NCBI GenBank assembly: GCA_002505455.1
Contig: DAVB01000047.1
Coordinates: 1-22,146, forward strand
Origin: Euryarchaeota archaeon UBA52
Lineage (GTDB): Archaea > Thermoplasmatota > Poseidoniia > Poseidoniales > Thalassarchaeaceae
Length of the DNA stretch: 22,146 bases
Direction of reading: 5' to 3'
Shown: positions 6,766 to 14,343 of the stretch, piece after piece
Position numbering within the stretch: position 1 is the stretch's first letter
Layout: every line of letters starts with the position of its first letter
Program-made: the position numbers and the translations under genes
The notes under the pieces: generated by a model
Seen by the model: only the letters and a program-made list of their open reading frames with translations
Database searches by the model: none
What the model was told of the DNA's origin: nothing

Positions 6766-7565
6766 CCGTCTTGACCGAAGGATGTTGAGGATGCTTTTCC
6801 CATTGTGTCAATGGCATCTATCAGAATCGTTGTATTATCCCATTGGGAGTCGGGTGCTGATAGGTTTCCCAAAGCAATTTTGATCATTTCTCTGAAGGCA
6901 CGAGAGATGTCATCCACAATGGTCACAGTTGCGGTTCTTGCTGTTCTGGAAAGAGGGTTCAAATCTACCACAAGCACTTGTTTTCCCATCTGAATTAGGG
7001 CTTCGCAGCGATCTCCGTCCTCGAGCGGTACGAGTACTGTGTCAGCGGCGTGTATTCCTTGGCTGCAACATTTGGCCCTTGGGCCCTCCAAACCAGGTAT
7101 ATGGGCATCGGGACTCATGCCGAGTATCTCGACGTCGGCGACCATTTGAGGCCATGCTTCTGGGGAGATTCCATCAAGGGGGCTATCAGAAGCAACTTCA
7201 TTCTTCATCAGATTCAATGTCTGGGAAAGGAGGTTCATTCTCGAGTCTGTCCTGTAGAATATATTGATCTCGATCCTGCAGCCAATCAGAGCAGCCAGCT
7301 TCACTGCATCTCTGCCAGCAAGGACCGTTGAGTTTCCATTCAGAGAAATCACAGGACGATGTGCAGCAGCAAGACGGTTTACAGATTCCCTTGCTGCTCT
7401 TTTGGCTGAAGGAATGGTGCGTTCGCCGAGAAGGTAGTCGAATGCTTCGCCCCTTCCATGTGCGATTAAGGCGGAGTCTGCTAACAGGCCCTTCTTATGT
7501 GCATCGACAATCTTCTGCCTAGACAGTAGCGAGTCTCTTCTAGGATGGCCTTCATGAATGGTCAT
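6762..7565 (-). CDS. 4-phosphopantoate--beta-alanine ligase
   Basis: This 267-residue protein matches the archaeal phosphopantothenate synthetase (COG1701, formerly DUF137). The enzyme joins 4-phosphopantoate and beta-alanine with ATP in coenzyme A synthesis, replacing the bacterial PanC route together with pantoate kinase. The conserved blocks are HPRRDSLLSRQKIV (7-20), IAHGRGEAFDYLLGE (34-48), VISLNGNSTVL (72-82), the NIFYRTDSR strand (101-109) and DLNPLSRTARTA (201-212). Its ATG overlaps the nadC TGA as ATGA (7562-7565), so the two are probably translationally coupled. Its stop shares bases 6762-6764 with the convergent dehydrogenase. The partner pantoate kinase is not in the window. Confidence 0.92.
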   Translation of the reverse strand: MTIHEGHPRRDSLLSRQKIVDAHKKGLLADSALIAHGRGEAFDYLLGERTIPSAKRAARESVNRLAAAHRPVISLNGNSTVLAGRDAVKLAALIGCRIEINIFYRTDSRMNLLSQTLNLMKNEVASDSPLDGISPEAWPQMVADVEILGMSPDAHIPGLEGPRAKCCSQGIHAADTVLVPLEDGDRCEALIQMGKQVLVVDLNPLSRTARTATVTIVDDISRAFREMIKIALGNLSAPDSQWDNTTILIDAIDTMGKASSTSFGQDG

Positions 7566-8467
7566 CTACCTGCCTCCATGAGCATTGTCATATCAATTGG
7601 GGCGGAATCCATTGTGAGTGCTCCCGAGGATACGACATCCATCTTTGAATACGCCCACTTGTGCAGTTCATCAATTCTCACACCACCGGAGCCCTCTAAC
7701 ACTAATCCGTTTCGGAGGCCCTCTGTTTCCAATCGACATGCGACATCACAGGATCCCTCGGGCCCCAAGTTATCTAGCAACAGTGTCAGAAGATTGGTAT
7801 TCCCGTCTTTTTGTAGCCTATTTTGCCATGCTCCTGCAACGGAAAGTGCGTGTTCCATTGAGACGACTTCAACAACACAAAAGTCAGGAATGTGGGTTGC
7901 ATCGGAAATTTGCTCAGTGAGGATGAGGGGGTAAAGTGCCAAGTCGTTTTCTTTGATCATCAGTGCATCAGCACGAGATAATCTGTGAGTCAATCCGCCG
8001 CCGACATGTACGGCCCACTTATCGAGTACGCCCCAGAGTGTTTTTCTGGTTGCTGCAATGGCTACCTCATCAAGGATTTTCACCCATCTGGATGTCTTGG
8101 TGGCGATTCCGCTCATCCTAGTTATCAAATTCATCGCAGTTCGCTCGACCGACAAGATTTCATCTCCATCTGCTTCTATTGTCAGTATTGCATCTCCAAC
8201 TTGAAATTCATCGCCCTCAGAAATATTCCATTTCAAATTTGGATTGCGGCAATTCTTGGTGAAAAGATAGTTCAAGACTGGTTGGCCGGCGAGTATGCCC
8301 GGTTCCTTAGCGATTATTTTTGCAACTGTACGCATATCGAGGGGGGTCATCGGCCAAGATGGGTCATCATCCATCAAGGTCTTCGTCCAGCGATCAATGG
8401 ATTCGATGAATCGTGTCGTGGGTACATCGGTCCACAGCAAATGGGACCTGTCGTGGGGTAGACCCAT
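7562..8467 (-). CDS. nadC: nicotinate-nucleotide pyrophosphorylase (quinolinate phosphoribosyltransferase)
   Basis: This 301-residue enzyme converts quinolinate and PRPP to nicotinate mononucleotide, CO2 and PPi in de novo NAD synthesis. Family motifs are in order: ERTAMNLITRMSGIAT (108-123), ATRKT (139-143), KWAVHVGGGLTHR (150-162), KEND (172-175), the barrel carboxylates E200 and D232, LEGSGG (257-262) and SSGALT (280-285). The length is slightly above the usual 270-290, because of a longer N-terminus and a loop near 215-225. nadA and nadB (or aspartate dehydrogenase) are not in the window. The gene starts the two-gene unit with the CoA ligase. A TATA-like box lies about 26 bases upstream of the ATG and no Shine-Dalgarno motif is seen, so the message is probably leaderless. 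Confidence 0.94.
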   Translation of the reverse strand: MGLPHDRSHLLWTDVPTTRFIESIDRWTKTLMDDDPSWPMTPLDMRTVAKIIAKEPGILAGQPVLNYLFTKNCRNPNLKWNISEGDEFQVGDAILTIEADGDEILSVERTAMNLITRMSGIATKTSRWVKILDEVAIAATRKTLWGVLDKWAVHVGGGLTHRLSRADALMIKENDLALYPLILTEQISDATHIPDFCVVEVVSMEHALSVAGAWQNRLQKDGNTNLLTLLLDNLGPEGSCDVACRLETEGLRNGLVLEGSGGVRIDELHKWAYSKMDVVSSGALTMDSAPIDMTMLMEAGR

Positions 8468-8487
8468 GCTTGTGCGTCTAAGAGGGG

Positions 8488-8497
8488 CTAATTTAAC
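8488..8497 (-). promoter_or_regulatory. TATA-like box for nadC
   Basis: The sequence ctaatttaac (plus-strand reading) is centred about 26 bases upstream of the nadC ATG at 8467. It fits an archaeal TATA box placing the transcript start at the start codon. Inferred from composition and spacing. Confidence 0.45.
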
Positions 8498-8528
8498 CGT
8501 CCTAGGGGCGTGTTCGTCTCATTTTTCA

Positions 8529-8618
8529 TTAGGCCAAGATTGGAGCAGCGGCCATCACCGCTATCGCGAAAGACGCGTAACTTCCAATCAAGAACACTAG
8601 TATCTGTCCTGCATTCAT
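8529..8618 (-). CDS. possible 29-residue single-TM peptide
   Basis: Between pcc1 and nadC a short frame runs from the ATG at 8618 to the TAA at 8529. It encodes 29 residues that form one almost uninterrupted hydrophobic segment: MNAGQILVFL, then IGSYASFAIAV, then MAAAPILA. A single membrane helix with a small-residue-rich second half is what a genuine small membrane protein looks like. AT-rich boxes occur upstream near 8655-8664 and 8679-8689. There is no Shine-Dalgarno motif. At this length an open frame can arise by chance, so this is a candidate only. The bases it covers would otherwise be unexplained in a window with very tight gene packing. Confidence 0.4.
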   Translation of the reverse strand: MNAGQILVFLIGSYASFAIAVMAAAPILA

Positions 8619-8713
8619 GACGTGTCTGTAAAAGCGAGGATACTATGAAGGGATGTATTTTATTCCCTTCGTGTCTTAAATATCCCTGTATTTCTACGAG
8701 CTTTTTCAAAAAT

Positions 8714-8953
8714 TCAATTTTCCAAAACATCGCCTGCAATCGTTGCGGCTCCAAGACATGCAAGGATGTCGTCTGCAGTTGCTTTGGCGGTACTCAAAGA
8801 GCCGGCCTTTACTGTGATGATGGCCTCAATTGAGGTTTCATCGTGGACGAAATCAACATTAAACGCGTCTGGGTCATCTGGTTCTATCGACTGTATGGCT
8901 CTCTTGATTTTGCCTGGATCGCCTGACCATCTGATCTCGATAGTTGACTCCAT
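8714..8953 (-). CDS. pcc1: KEOPS complex subunit Pcc1-like
   Basis: This 79-residue protein matches the small KEOPS/EKC subunit Pcc1 (CTAG/Pcc1 family), which dimerises and docks on Kae1 in the complex that makes the t6A modification at tRNA position 37. It shows the beta strand IEIRWSGDPGKI (5-16), the IEPDDPD turn (23-29), the strand SIEAIITVKAG (41-51) and the diagnostic C-terminal helix LSTAKATADDILACLGAA (53-70). Kae1, Bud32 and Cgi121 genes are not in the window. The gene diverges from the ABC-F gene across 82 bases. Confidence 0.8.
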   Translation of the reverse strand: MESTIEIRWSGDPGKIKRAIQSIEPDDPDAFNVDFVHDETSIEAIITVKAGSLSTAKATADDILACLGAATIAGDVLEN

Positions 8954-9035
8954 GGCCCCCGGAAGACGTGATTATGCTTTGAGGCATCGGAGAATTGACC
9001 GATGACCACTTCAACCCTGATACGTCCGCCTTGTC

Positions 9036-10688
9036 GTGGCACGGGAGCTCATTAGGCTGGAGGACGTGCACCGTTCTTTTGGTCCGGTGACTGTTCTAGA
9101 GGGGGTAAACGTCAGAATCGACGAAGGGGATAGAATTGGAATCGTTGGACATAATGGTGCTGGTAAAACAACACTACTGAGGACCATTTCTGAACAGGAT
9201 CAAGATATCGGTGAGATATCATTTGCTCCCGGTCTTCGAATCGCATTTCTAACGCAAGTCAGAGATATCAACGACGGCGCTACACTGGAAGAAGAGTTGG
9301 GGCGGAAAGGTCGACAATTCGAAGAGATCGATGAAGAGCTTTCTAAGATCGAAGCAAAAATGGCTGATCCGTCTTTCTATGAAGGAAATTGGCAGGCGGA
9401 TATCGACCGCTATCAGGAATTGCAGAGTATGAATGCGAAAAGTGGAGGTTCGAACGTAGCAAGTCACGCACAGGAGATCCTGCGAGCTCTTGATCTCTCA
9501 CAGCATCCCATGGAAACGCCTCTTGACTCTCTTTCAGGAGGGGAGCGGGCTAAGGTTGCTCTTGCTCGCCAACTTGTTGGGCTTTCCGAAATCGAGGTAT
9601 TCTTTCTAGACGAGCCGACAAATCACCTCGACTTGGAAACGTTGGATTGGCTTGAGCGTTTTCTGCTTGATTTCAAGGGCGCCATAGTTGTGGTCAGCCA
9701 TGACCGGTATTTTCTCGATCGTATCTGTAATGCTGTTCTGGAAGTCCAAGATGCACATGTCAGGGGATATAGCGGGAACTACACATCGTATCTTAAGCAG
9801 AAAGAGCTCTTTCTACAGACTCTTGAAGATCGAATTAAGAAAACTCAGAAAGAATTGCGTCGGTTGAAGGGTGCTGTTCAGTCTATGAAGTCGGCCAACA
9901 AATACGACAAATCGATCTCACAGAAGCATGTGATGATCAACCGTGCTCAGCGTGAGTTGAAATGGCTCCGTTCTTTGAAGCCTAAATCAAGACGTGCATT
10001 GAAATTCACATTGGAATCAAGTGAGAAATCAAGTCTCGAAGTTCTGGATATTGCAAATGGGACATTGCTTTTCGATGGACTTCAGAGGCCCATCTTCAAG
10101 TCGGTCGAAGCTAGTGTTAGAAGAGGTCAGAAGATAGGCGTAGTTGGTGGAAACGGAGTAGGGAAGACAACCCTCCTCAGAACAATAATGGGTGAAATCA
10201 AACTGGATTCTGGGAAAATCGATGTCAGGCCCGGTGTGCAGATTGGCTACTTTCATCAGGATCACCGGTCTCTTGACTTTGGGTTGACTCCGGTTGAACA
10301 GATACGCTCCCTGAAACCAAGAATGGAATACGGGGACATACGGGCCATGTTGGGGCAGTTCCAATTCACAAAGGATATGGTTAGTACCAAATTGAAGGCA
10401 CTGAGCGGAGGTGAGAGGGCGCGGATAGCACTGCTAAAGCTCCTTCTTGAAGAGAATAATCTTCTCCTGCTAGATGAGCCCACCAATCATTTGGACACAG
10501 ATGCAAAAGAAGCCTTGGAAGGGGCCCTGGATGATTATGATGGCAGCATAATCACAGTTAGTCATGATAGGTGGTTCTTGGACAGGGTTTGCGATACTAT
10601 CTGGGAGCTTCCGGGTGATGGGCGTATTATTGTCTGGCCGGGAAACTACACTCATTATTTGGAGAGGGTGCGCGCTCGGAAAAAATAG
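9036..10688 (+). CDS. ABC-F family ATPase (ribosome-associated type)
   Basis: This 550-residue protein has two ABC ATPase cassettes on one chain and no membrane segment, the layout of ABC-F proteins that act on ribosomes in translation. Cassette 1 has Walker A GHNGAGKTT (38-46), signature LSGGE (166-170) and Walker B with LDEPTNHLD (191-199). A charged helical linker (about 230-330) corresponds to the P-site tRNA interaction motif region. Cassette 2 has GGNGVGKTT (371-379), LSGGE (456-460) and LDEPTNHLD (479-487). An insertion near 85-140 is the position of the arm subdomain. The protein ends soon after cassette 2, without a long C-terminal domain. The start is a GTG at 9036, with an in-frame TGA at 9018 ruling out a longer form. 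A specific subfamily is not assigned. Confidence 0.9.
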   Translation: MARELIRLEDVHRSFGPVTVLEGVNVRIDEGDRIGIVGHNGAGKTTLLRTISEQDQDIGEISFAPGLRIAFLTQVRDINDGATLEEELGRKGRQFEEIDEELSKIEAKMADPSFYEGNWQADIDRYQELQSMNAKSGGSNVASHAQEILRALDLSQHPMETPLDSLSGGERAKVALARQLVGLSEIEVFFLDEPTNHLDLETLDWLERFLLDFKGAIVVVSHDRYFLDRICNAVLEVQDAHVRGYSGNYTSYLKQKELFLQTLEDRIKKTQKELRRLKGAVQSMKSANKYDKSISQKHVMINRAQRELKWLRSLKPKSRRALKFTLESSEKSSLEVLDIANGTLLFDGLQRPIFKSVEASVRRGQKIGVVGGNGVGKTTLLRTIMGEIKLDSGKIDVRPGVQIGYFHQDHRSLDFGLTPVEQIRSLKPRMEYGDIRAMLGQFQFTKDMVSTKLKALSGGERARIALLKLLLEENNLLLLDEPTNHLDTDAKEALEGALDDYDGSIITVSHDRWFLDRVCDTIWELPGDGRIIVWPGNYTHYLERVRARKK

Positions 10689-10708
10689 CCGATTTAACGG
10701 ATAATTCT

Positions 10709-11977
10709 CTACAAATAATCGGAAATTTTAGCCTGGATCATTCTTTTTGCAAACCATGATTCCATCACTTCCCGTGGGGAAGACGCTTCCATGGCTATAG
10801 TGAAAATTGCATCATTTAACGTATCGAATTTCTGAGGGGTTGCGTTCAATGCCTCTCTACAGGCCTCTCGGATGAGCCAGACGCCAACAGGCGCCCAATA
10901 ACCGGGCCCTATATCCCTCCATATGAATGCAGATCCTGATTTTCGTGTGGATTTGAAATGCTCTAGGACCGCTAGTCGTGCTGCGTAATACGCTCCAGTG
11001 ACATTGTCAGCATACTTGGTTCTAGGACGTTGATCTTCCCAGTCGGAGGACACGTTCCCATGGCTGGACCACAATGAACCCTTCATCCACGCCTCGGACA
11101 TCTGGAAAGCCCATGATCCAGGTGCAGTGATTATCCAGAAGCGGTTATCCAGGTACTCTGAACGATGCAAGTGAATTTTGTCAAGCGAAGAATAATCAAG
11201 AATTTGCCTCCAGATTCGATCTCCTAACGCGCTGTCTGTTGCTGTGATGGACCACCTAGTAGGTACCAGTCGTCTTTGCTCATCTTTTCCAAGAAGGCCG
11301 GAAGACAACAATCTGGAAAGATGTGCCTCGCCGACTCCATTCATTGAGAGTTCATCCATCGCGTCGGTGGCTAGAAGATCTGTCTCCTCGACGATAGCGT
11401 CAACTTTCCTAGAGATTCTAGCATGTCCGATTACTTCTAGATCCTCGATTATTCCACTTGGACCGAGTGGTCTGCTCATGGAGTCGAAAGTCAGGGGCAT
11501 GCTCAAATCGACCGGTCCTCTAAACCCGATTCCGATTTCGACTTCTTTCTCGGCCATTGCAATTTCTTGTGTTGCAGCTAGGACTCTCCCCGGGTTTTTT
11601 GCTTCCCAGACTTTGGATGATTGGCCTCCTGTGACTAAGCCTGCATGTCTCGTTGCAACTTCTTCAATAGGGCGGCCATAGAGTTGCGCAGGATCTGAGA
11701 TTGGAGTAGCGTTGTCCTTTGACCAAATCGTGGATGGGCCTACTCTAACATCTGGGTATCCGTGTCTTCCGACAAATACCTGAGGAGGGGAAGGGCCTTC
11801 AATTCGGTCAGCTATTCGTGGTTTCATCGGCTGGAACTTGTTTCTAACCTCAAGAAGCAAGGGACATGGATCTAACCCGCAGAGCGATTTCTTCCCTCTG
11901 CAGTCAATACACTCGGGGAACACTGACCTGTAATCATTATCGAGCGTTCTTAGCGATAATGGCGGTGAGGCGTTCAT
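10709..11977 (-). CDS. nreA: archaeal DNA repair protein NreA
   Basis: This 422-residue protein matches the archaeal Nre family (COG1602; DUF650 plus DUF651), linked to repair of mitomycin C damage in Haloferax volcanii. Near the N-terminus a zinc-finger-like set, C23-x2-C26 with C33 and C38, is present. It is followed by the signature PSPPQVFVGRHGYPDVRVGP (62-81). The C-terminal half contains the conserved AFIWRDIGPGYWAPVGVW block. The protein ends in QAKISDYL (415-422), which fits the PCNA-interacting Qxx[LI]xx[FY][FL] pattern; a C-terminal PIP box is known in other Nre proteins. The ATG at 11977 overlaps the DUF373 stop as ATGA, so the two are coupled; a TTG at 11986 is the alternative start. 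The third gene of the unit upstream is priL. Confidence 0.9.
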   Translation of the reverse strand: MNASPPLSLRTLDNDYRSVFPECIDCRGKKSLCGLDPCPLLLEVRNKFQPMKPRIADRIEGPSPPQVFVGRHGYPDVRVGPSTIWSKDNATPISDPAQLYGRPIEEVATRHAGLVTGGQSSKVWEAKNPGRVLAATQEIAMAEKEVEIGIGFRGPVDLSMPLTFDSMSRPLGPSGIIEDLEVIGHARISRKVDAIVEETDLLATDAMDELSMNGVGEAHLSRLLSSGLLGKDEQRRLVPTRWSITATDSALGDRIWRQILDYSSLDKIHLHRSEYLDNRFWIITAPGSWAFQMSEAWMKGSLWSSHGNVSSDWEDQRPRTKYADNVTGAYYAARLAVLEHFKSTRKSGSAFIWRDIGPGYWAPVGVWLIREACREALNATPQKFDTLNDAIFTIAMEASSPREVMESWFAKRMIQAKISDYL

Positions 11978-13092
11978 ATCCCCCAATGTCGGTTTGCGTT
12001 GGGGTCATCGTCTTCGTTCCTCAGAGAGTCAACTACAACTCTCAGCAGGTAATAAAAGACGACTGACATGAATGGAAGTCCCCAATCATCAACCACTGTT
12101 GAGACTGATGGCTGGTAATTGGGCCACTCCTGCAAAAGATCGACAGTGGCGTTGATGAATGCATAAGAGACTAGTCCTAATCCTATCATAAGGATTGATT
12201 GCCCGCGGAATGTGCCCTCTTTCCATCTGAGTACCCCTAGTGAAAGTGAGAAGCAAACTCCTGCTATAACCAGCCACTGTAGAGCCTCGTCGATGGCTCT
12301 GGCCCATATCCAAACCGTTGATCTATCGCCGTAAGCGACATTATCCGTAAACACGTCAAATGCAGCGAGTATGCTGAATAGGACAGAAACTACCGAAACT
12401 GCCCATAACAGGGATGAGAATAGCCCTCCGGATGCGCTGCTACGCATGTCATCAAAGAGTCGTTCGAGTTGTTGCTCCCATCCGAGTCCTTTGGCAAGAA
12501 TCCATGCGCCTATGATAAGGGGCAGCGAACCTATCACGATGTTACCGTATTTCGGTACGATGAGGCCCAGTCCAAGTATCAGAAGGAATGTTGCAATTGG
12601 TACGAGGAGCCTTGCTCTCCACCGAGGGTCTTCTATTGCCTTTGCAATGTAATAGTAGGTACTCTCGATTCCCTTGGACTGTCTGACAATAATCTTCTCG
12701 ATATGATCGATACGAACTCTCGAAGAGATGATCGGAAGTGAGGCTTCATCTTCAGCACCGTCTGTTACGAGGACCGCGGTATCGGGTTGAAAGAGACGGA
12801 TGACTTCATCCAGTTGGCTTGCAATCGCTCGATCGCTTCTAGGCCCCACTCGCACGTCTCCCGTGAGGATTGCGACTTCGACGCCATCGTTTGATTCTGA
12901 TTTTTCAACTAATCTATCGTGATGGTGCAGTGCTCCCATGATCGCGTTTGTATCGCTCTCTTCAGGGTCTGCGATTCCGAGTCTCAAGGCTGCTGTCAGA
13001 GTGGCCTTTCGACCTACGACTGGGCCCCTTACGCCAGCCTTGACCCCCAGATCGTTATCTCGGTCGACAGTGACGACTAACGTTCTCACCAT
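11974..13092 (-). CDS. DUF373 family membrane protein
   Basis: This 372-residue protein matches the archaeal DUF373 (COG2237) family of unknown function. The soluble N-terminal part (about 1-155) begins LVVTVDRDNDLG (5-16) and has the conserved GDVRVGPRSDRAIASQLDEV (78-97) and AVLVTDGAEDE (106-116). The second half carries about six membrane helices near 161-179, 183-202, 224-246, 268-287, 298-320 and 338-356. The acidic Asp-rich N-terminal motifs suggest nucleotide or metal binding, which is inference. The gene lies between priL and nreA on the same strand. The stop overlaps the nreA start (ATGA), which ties the expression of this membrane protein to a repair protein. Confidence 0.9.
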   Translation of the reverse strand: MVRTLVVTVDRDNDLGVKAGVRGPVVGRKATLTAALRLGIADPEESDTNAIMGALHHHDRLVEKSESNDGVEVAILTGDVRVGPRSDRAIASQLDEVIRLFQPDTAVLVTDGAEDEASLPIISSRVRIDHIEKIIVRQSKGIESTYYYIAKAIEDPRWRARLLVPIATFLLILGLGLIVPKYGNIVIGSLPLIIGAWILAKGLGWEQQLERLFDDMRSSASGGLFSSLLWAVSVVSVLFSILAAFDVFTDNVAYGDRSTVWIWARAIDEALQWLVIAGVCFSLSLGVLRWKEGTFRGQSILMIGLGLVSYAFINATVDLLQEWPNYQPSVSTVVDDWGLPFMSVVFYYLLRVVVDSLRNEDDDPNANRHWGI

Positions 13093-13176
13093 GGTGGTAC
13101 CGGTGTGAGATAAAAGGGATGAAGATTTGAATTGTTTGCCGACATGGGATAAAAATAACCCATCAATTAAGGATGC
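13093..13176 (-). promoter_or_regulatory. intergenic region priL-DUF373 with TATA-like boxes
   Basis: This 84-base gap contains two AT-rich boxes in the leftward direction: gataaaag at 13109-13116, about 20 bases before the DUF373 ATG, and gataaaaata at 13148-13157, about 60 bases before it. Either could serve as a TATA box for the DUF373-nreA pair; the second would leave a leader of roughly 30 bases. It also contains the end of the priL message. Confidence 0.35.
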
Positions 13177-14343
13177 TCAGGCTTCGAACCTAGCTCTTGA
13201 ACGCTGTTTGGCTCGTAAATATTTGAGTGGATGTGTTAGCCATTCTTGATCGCATAGCCTGTCATCCCCCTGGGAGACCGGACATCTTGCCGCTGCCTTG
13301 AGTGCTGCACAAGCATGAGGCGTGTATTCGCGCTCATAGACGTGCCCTACTTGGTAGGATGTTGTTTGCGGGTCGTAGTCAGGTGCGCCTTCAAACATTG
13401 AACAGGCTACATCAATCGGCATGCCGATGCTCCTAGCCATCGCAGCAACGAATACTCGGCCGACATGATTTACATTGACTCCTGAAGCCAATTCCTCGAC
13501 TGCAGATGAAAAGCAGGGTGGCCAATCATCACGCGTGGCAGCCGATACTGGCATCTCAGATCTGACTTGAGAGCCAAAGAGTTCGGTTATTCTTGTCACT
13601 TCTTCTCCCAGTCGATCTGCCATTGGCTCAGACATTTTTCCCATACTTTCACGGCACCTCTGGATCAAATCCTCACGTATTCTTTCCTTTATCAGTCGTG
13701 CAACGCGTTCCCTGCTGCTCTCACCAGAAGCGGAATCGAGCATCACCCAACCGTTCTCCACCGGCCTATTGACGAGCCTCCAATAGGATCCGGATATTCT
13801 CGGACATAGTTCTAAGAAATCTGCTAAGGGAACTGAATAAATCGTTTGACCATCACGATGCGTCGTCTTAATGGATGATAGATATGTTTGGGCCACTAAT
13901 TCAAATCTCTCGTTATCTCGCCCTATGTTTTTGTCTGCAAGACTAGATTCGCCTTCCACCCAACGTGCCATGAGTCTTTCATCGAAAGAAGCGCATACAA
14001 CGAGGAAAGCATACTGGTATGCGGCTATTGCGAAAAGCCTAGATGCCTCATTCGCCAAATCGACGGAAGACATTGGGTCTGCGTCTGACTTGTGTACGAT
14101 CGACTCCACGAGCCTAAGGCGTCCAAGGGATCTCGCCTCTTCGAGCCATCCTTGTTCGATGATGGCATCAATATCGATGCCATTATCATCAAACAGCTCT
14201 CGAATATGCGCTCTTGCCTGAGGCAAGAATGGGTATCGTGCCAATGCGCTCGGATCGACGAGTTCCGGTGGCGTGACGGGCATCGGCATGAGTCTATGAG
14301 TGACCGGCAGGGTTCTTGAACGCTCACGATAGTCGTATGGCAT
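13177..14343 (-). CDS. priL: DNA primase large subunit PriL
   Basis: This 388-residue protein is the non-catalytic subunit of the archaeal/eukaryotic-type primase, which with PriS makes the primers extended by replicative polymerases. The four [4Fe-4S] cysteines are at C277 (PPCFSS), C345 (YTPHACAAL), C354 (AARCP) and C364 (DRLCDQEW). The HPLKYL block (371-376) follows, and NHVGRVFVAAM (292-302) is the helix seen in other PriL proteins. The family-typical N-terminus ALARYPFLPQA begins near residue 34. This means that an extension of about 25 residues precedes it if the ATG at 14343 is used; M19 and M21 (14289, 14283) are alternative starts. The ATG at 14343 overlaps the divergent mptE ATG by two bases. 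priS is not in the window. Confidence 0.92.
   Translation of the reverse strand: MPYDYRERSRTLPVTHRLMPMPVTPPELVDPSALARYPFLPQARAHIRELFDDNGIDIDAIIEQGWLEEARSLGRLRLVESIVHKSDADPMSSVDLANEASRLFAIAAYQYAFLVVCASFDERLMARWVEGESSLADKNIGRDNERFELVAQTYLSSIKTTHRDGQTIYSVPLADFLELCPRISGSYWRLVNRPVENGWVMLDSASGESSRERVARLIKERIREDLIQRCRESMGKMSEPMADRLGEEVTRITELFGSQVRSEMPVSAATRDDWPPCFSSAVEELASGVNVNHVGRVFVAAMARSIGMPIDVACSMFEGAPDYDPQTTSYQVGHVYEREYTPHACAALKAAARCPVSQGDDRLCDQEWLTHPLKYLRAKQRSRARFEA

Noticed and set aside
6929..7331. Plus-strand frames of about 90-110 codons opposite the phosphopantoate ligase gene
   Set aside because: They are antisense to a clearly conserved enzyme and overlap each other; no family resemblance.
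8488..8763. A 91-codon minus-strand frame overlapping pcc1
   Set aside because: It overlaps pcc1 in another frame, its residue composition looks random, and the short hydrophobic frame in the same interval is a better candidate.
10689..10722. Inverted repeat CCGATT / AATCGG between the ABC-F and nreA ends
   Set aside because: The arms are only 6 bases, the loop is 22 bases, and the right arm is inside nreA coding sequence; no T tract follows, so it is not supported as a terminator.
11244..11681. 145-codon plus-strand frame opposite nreA
   Set aside because: It lies opposite conserved NreA sequence and is Ser/Pro-rich in the way antisense frames of this genome commonly are.
13145..13162. Near-palindrome tggg...ccca downstream of priL
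   Set aside because: Only the four outer bases pair cleanly; the AT-rich centre is better read as a possible TATA box.
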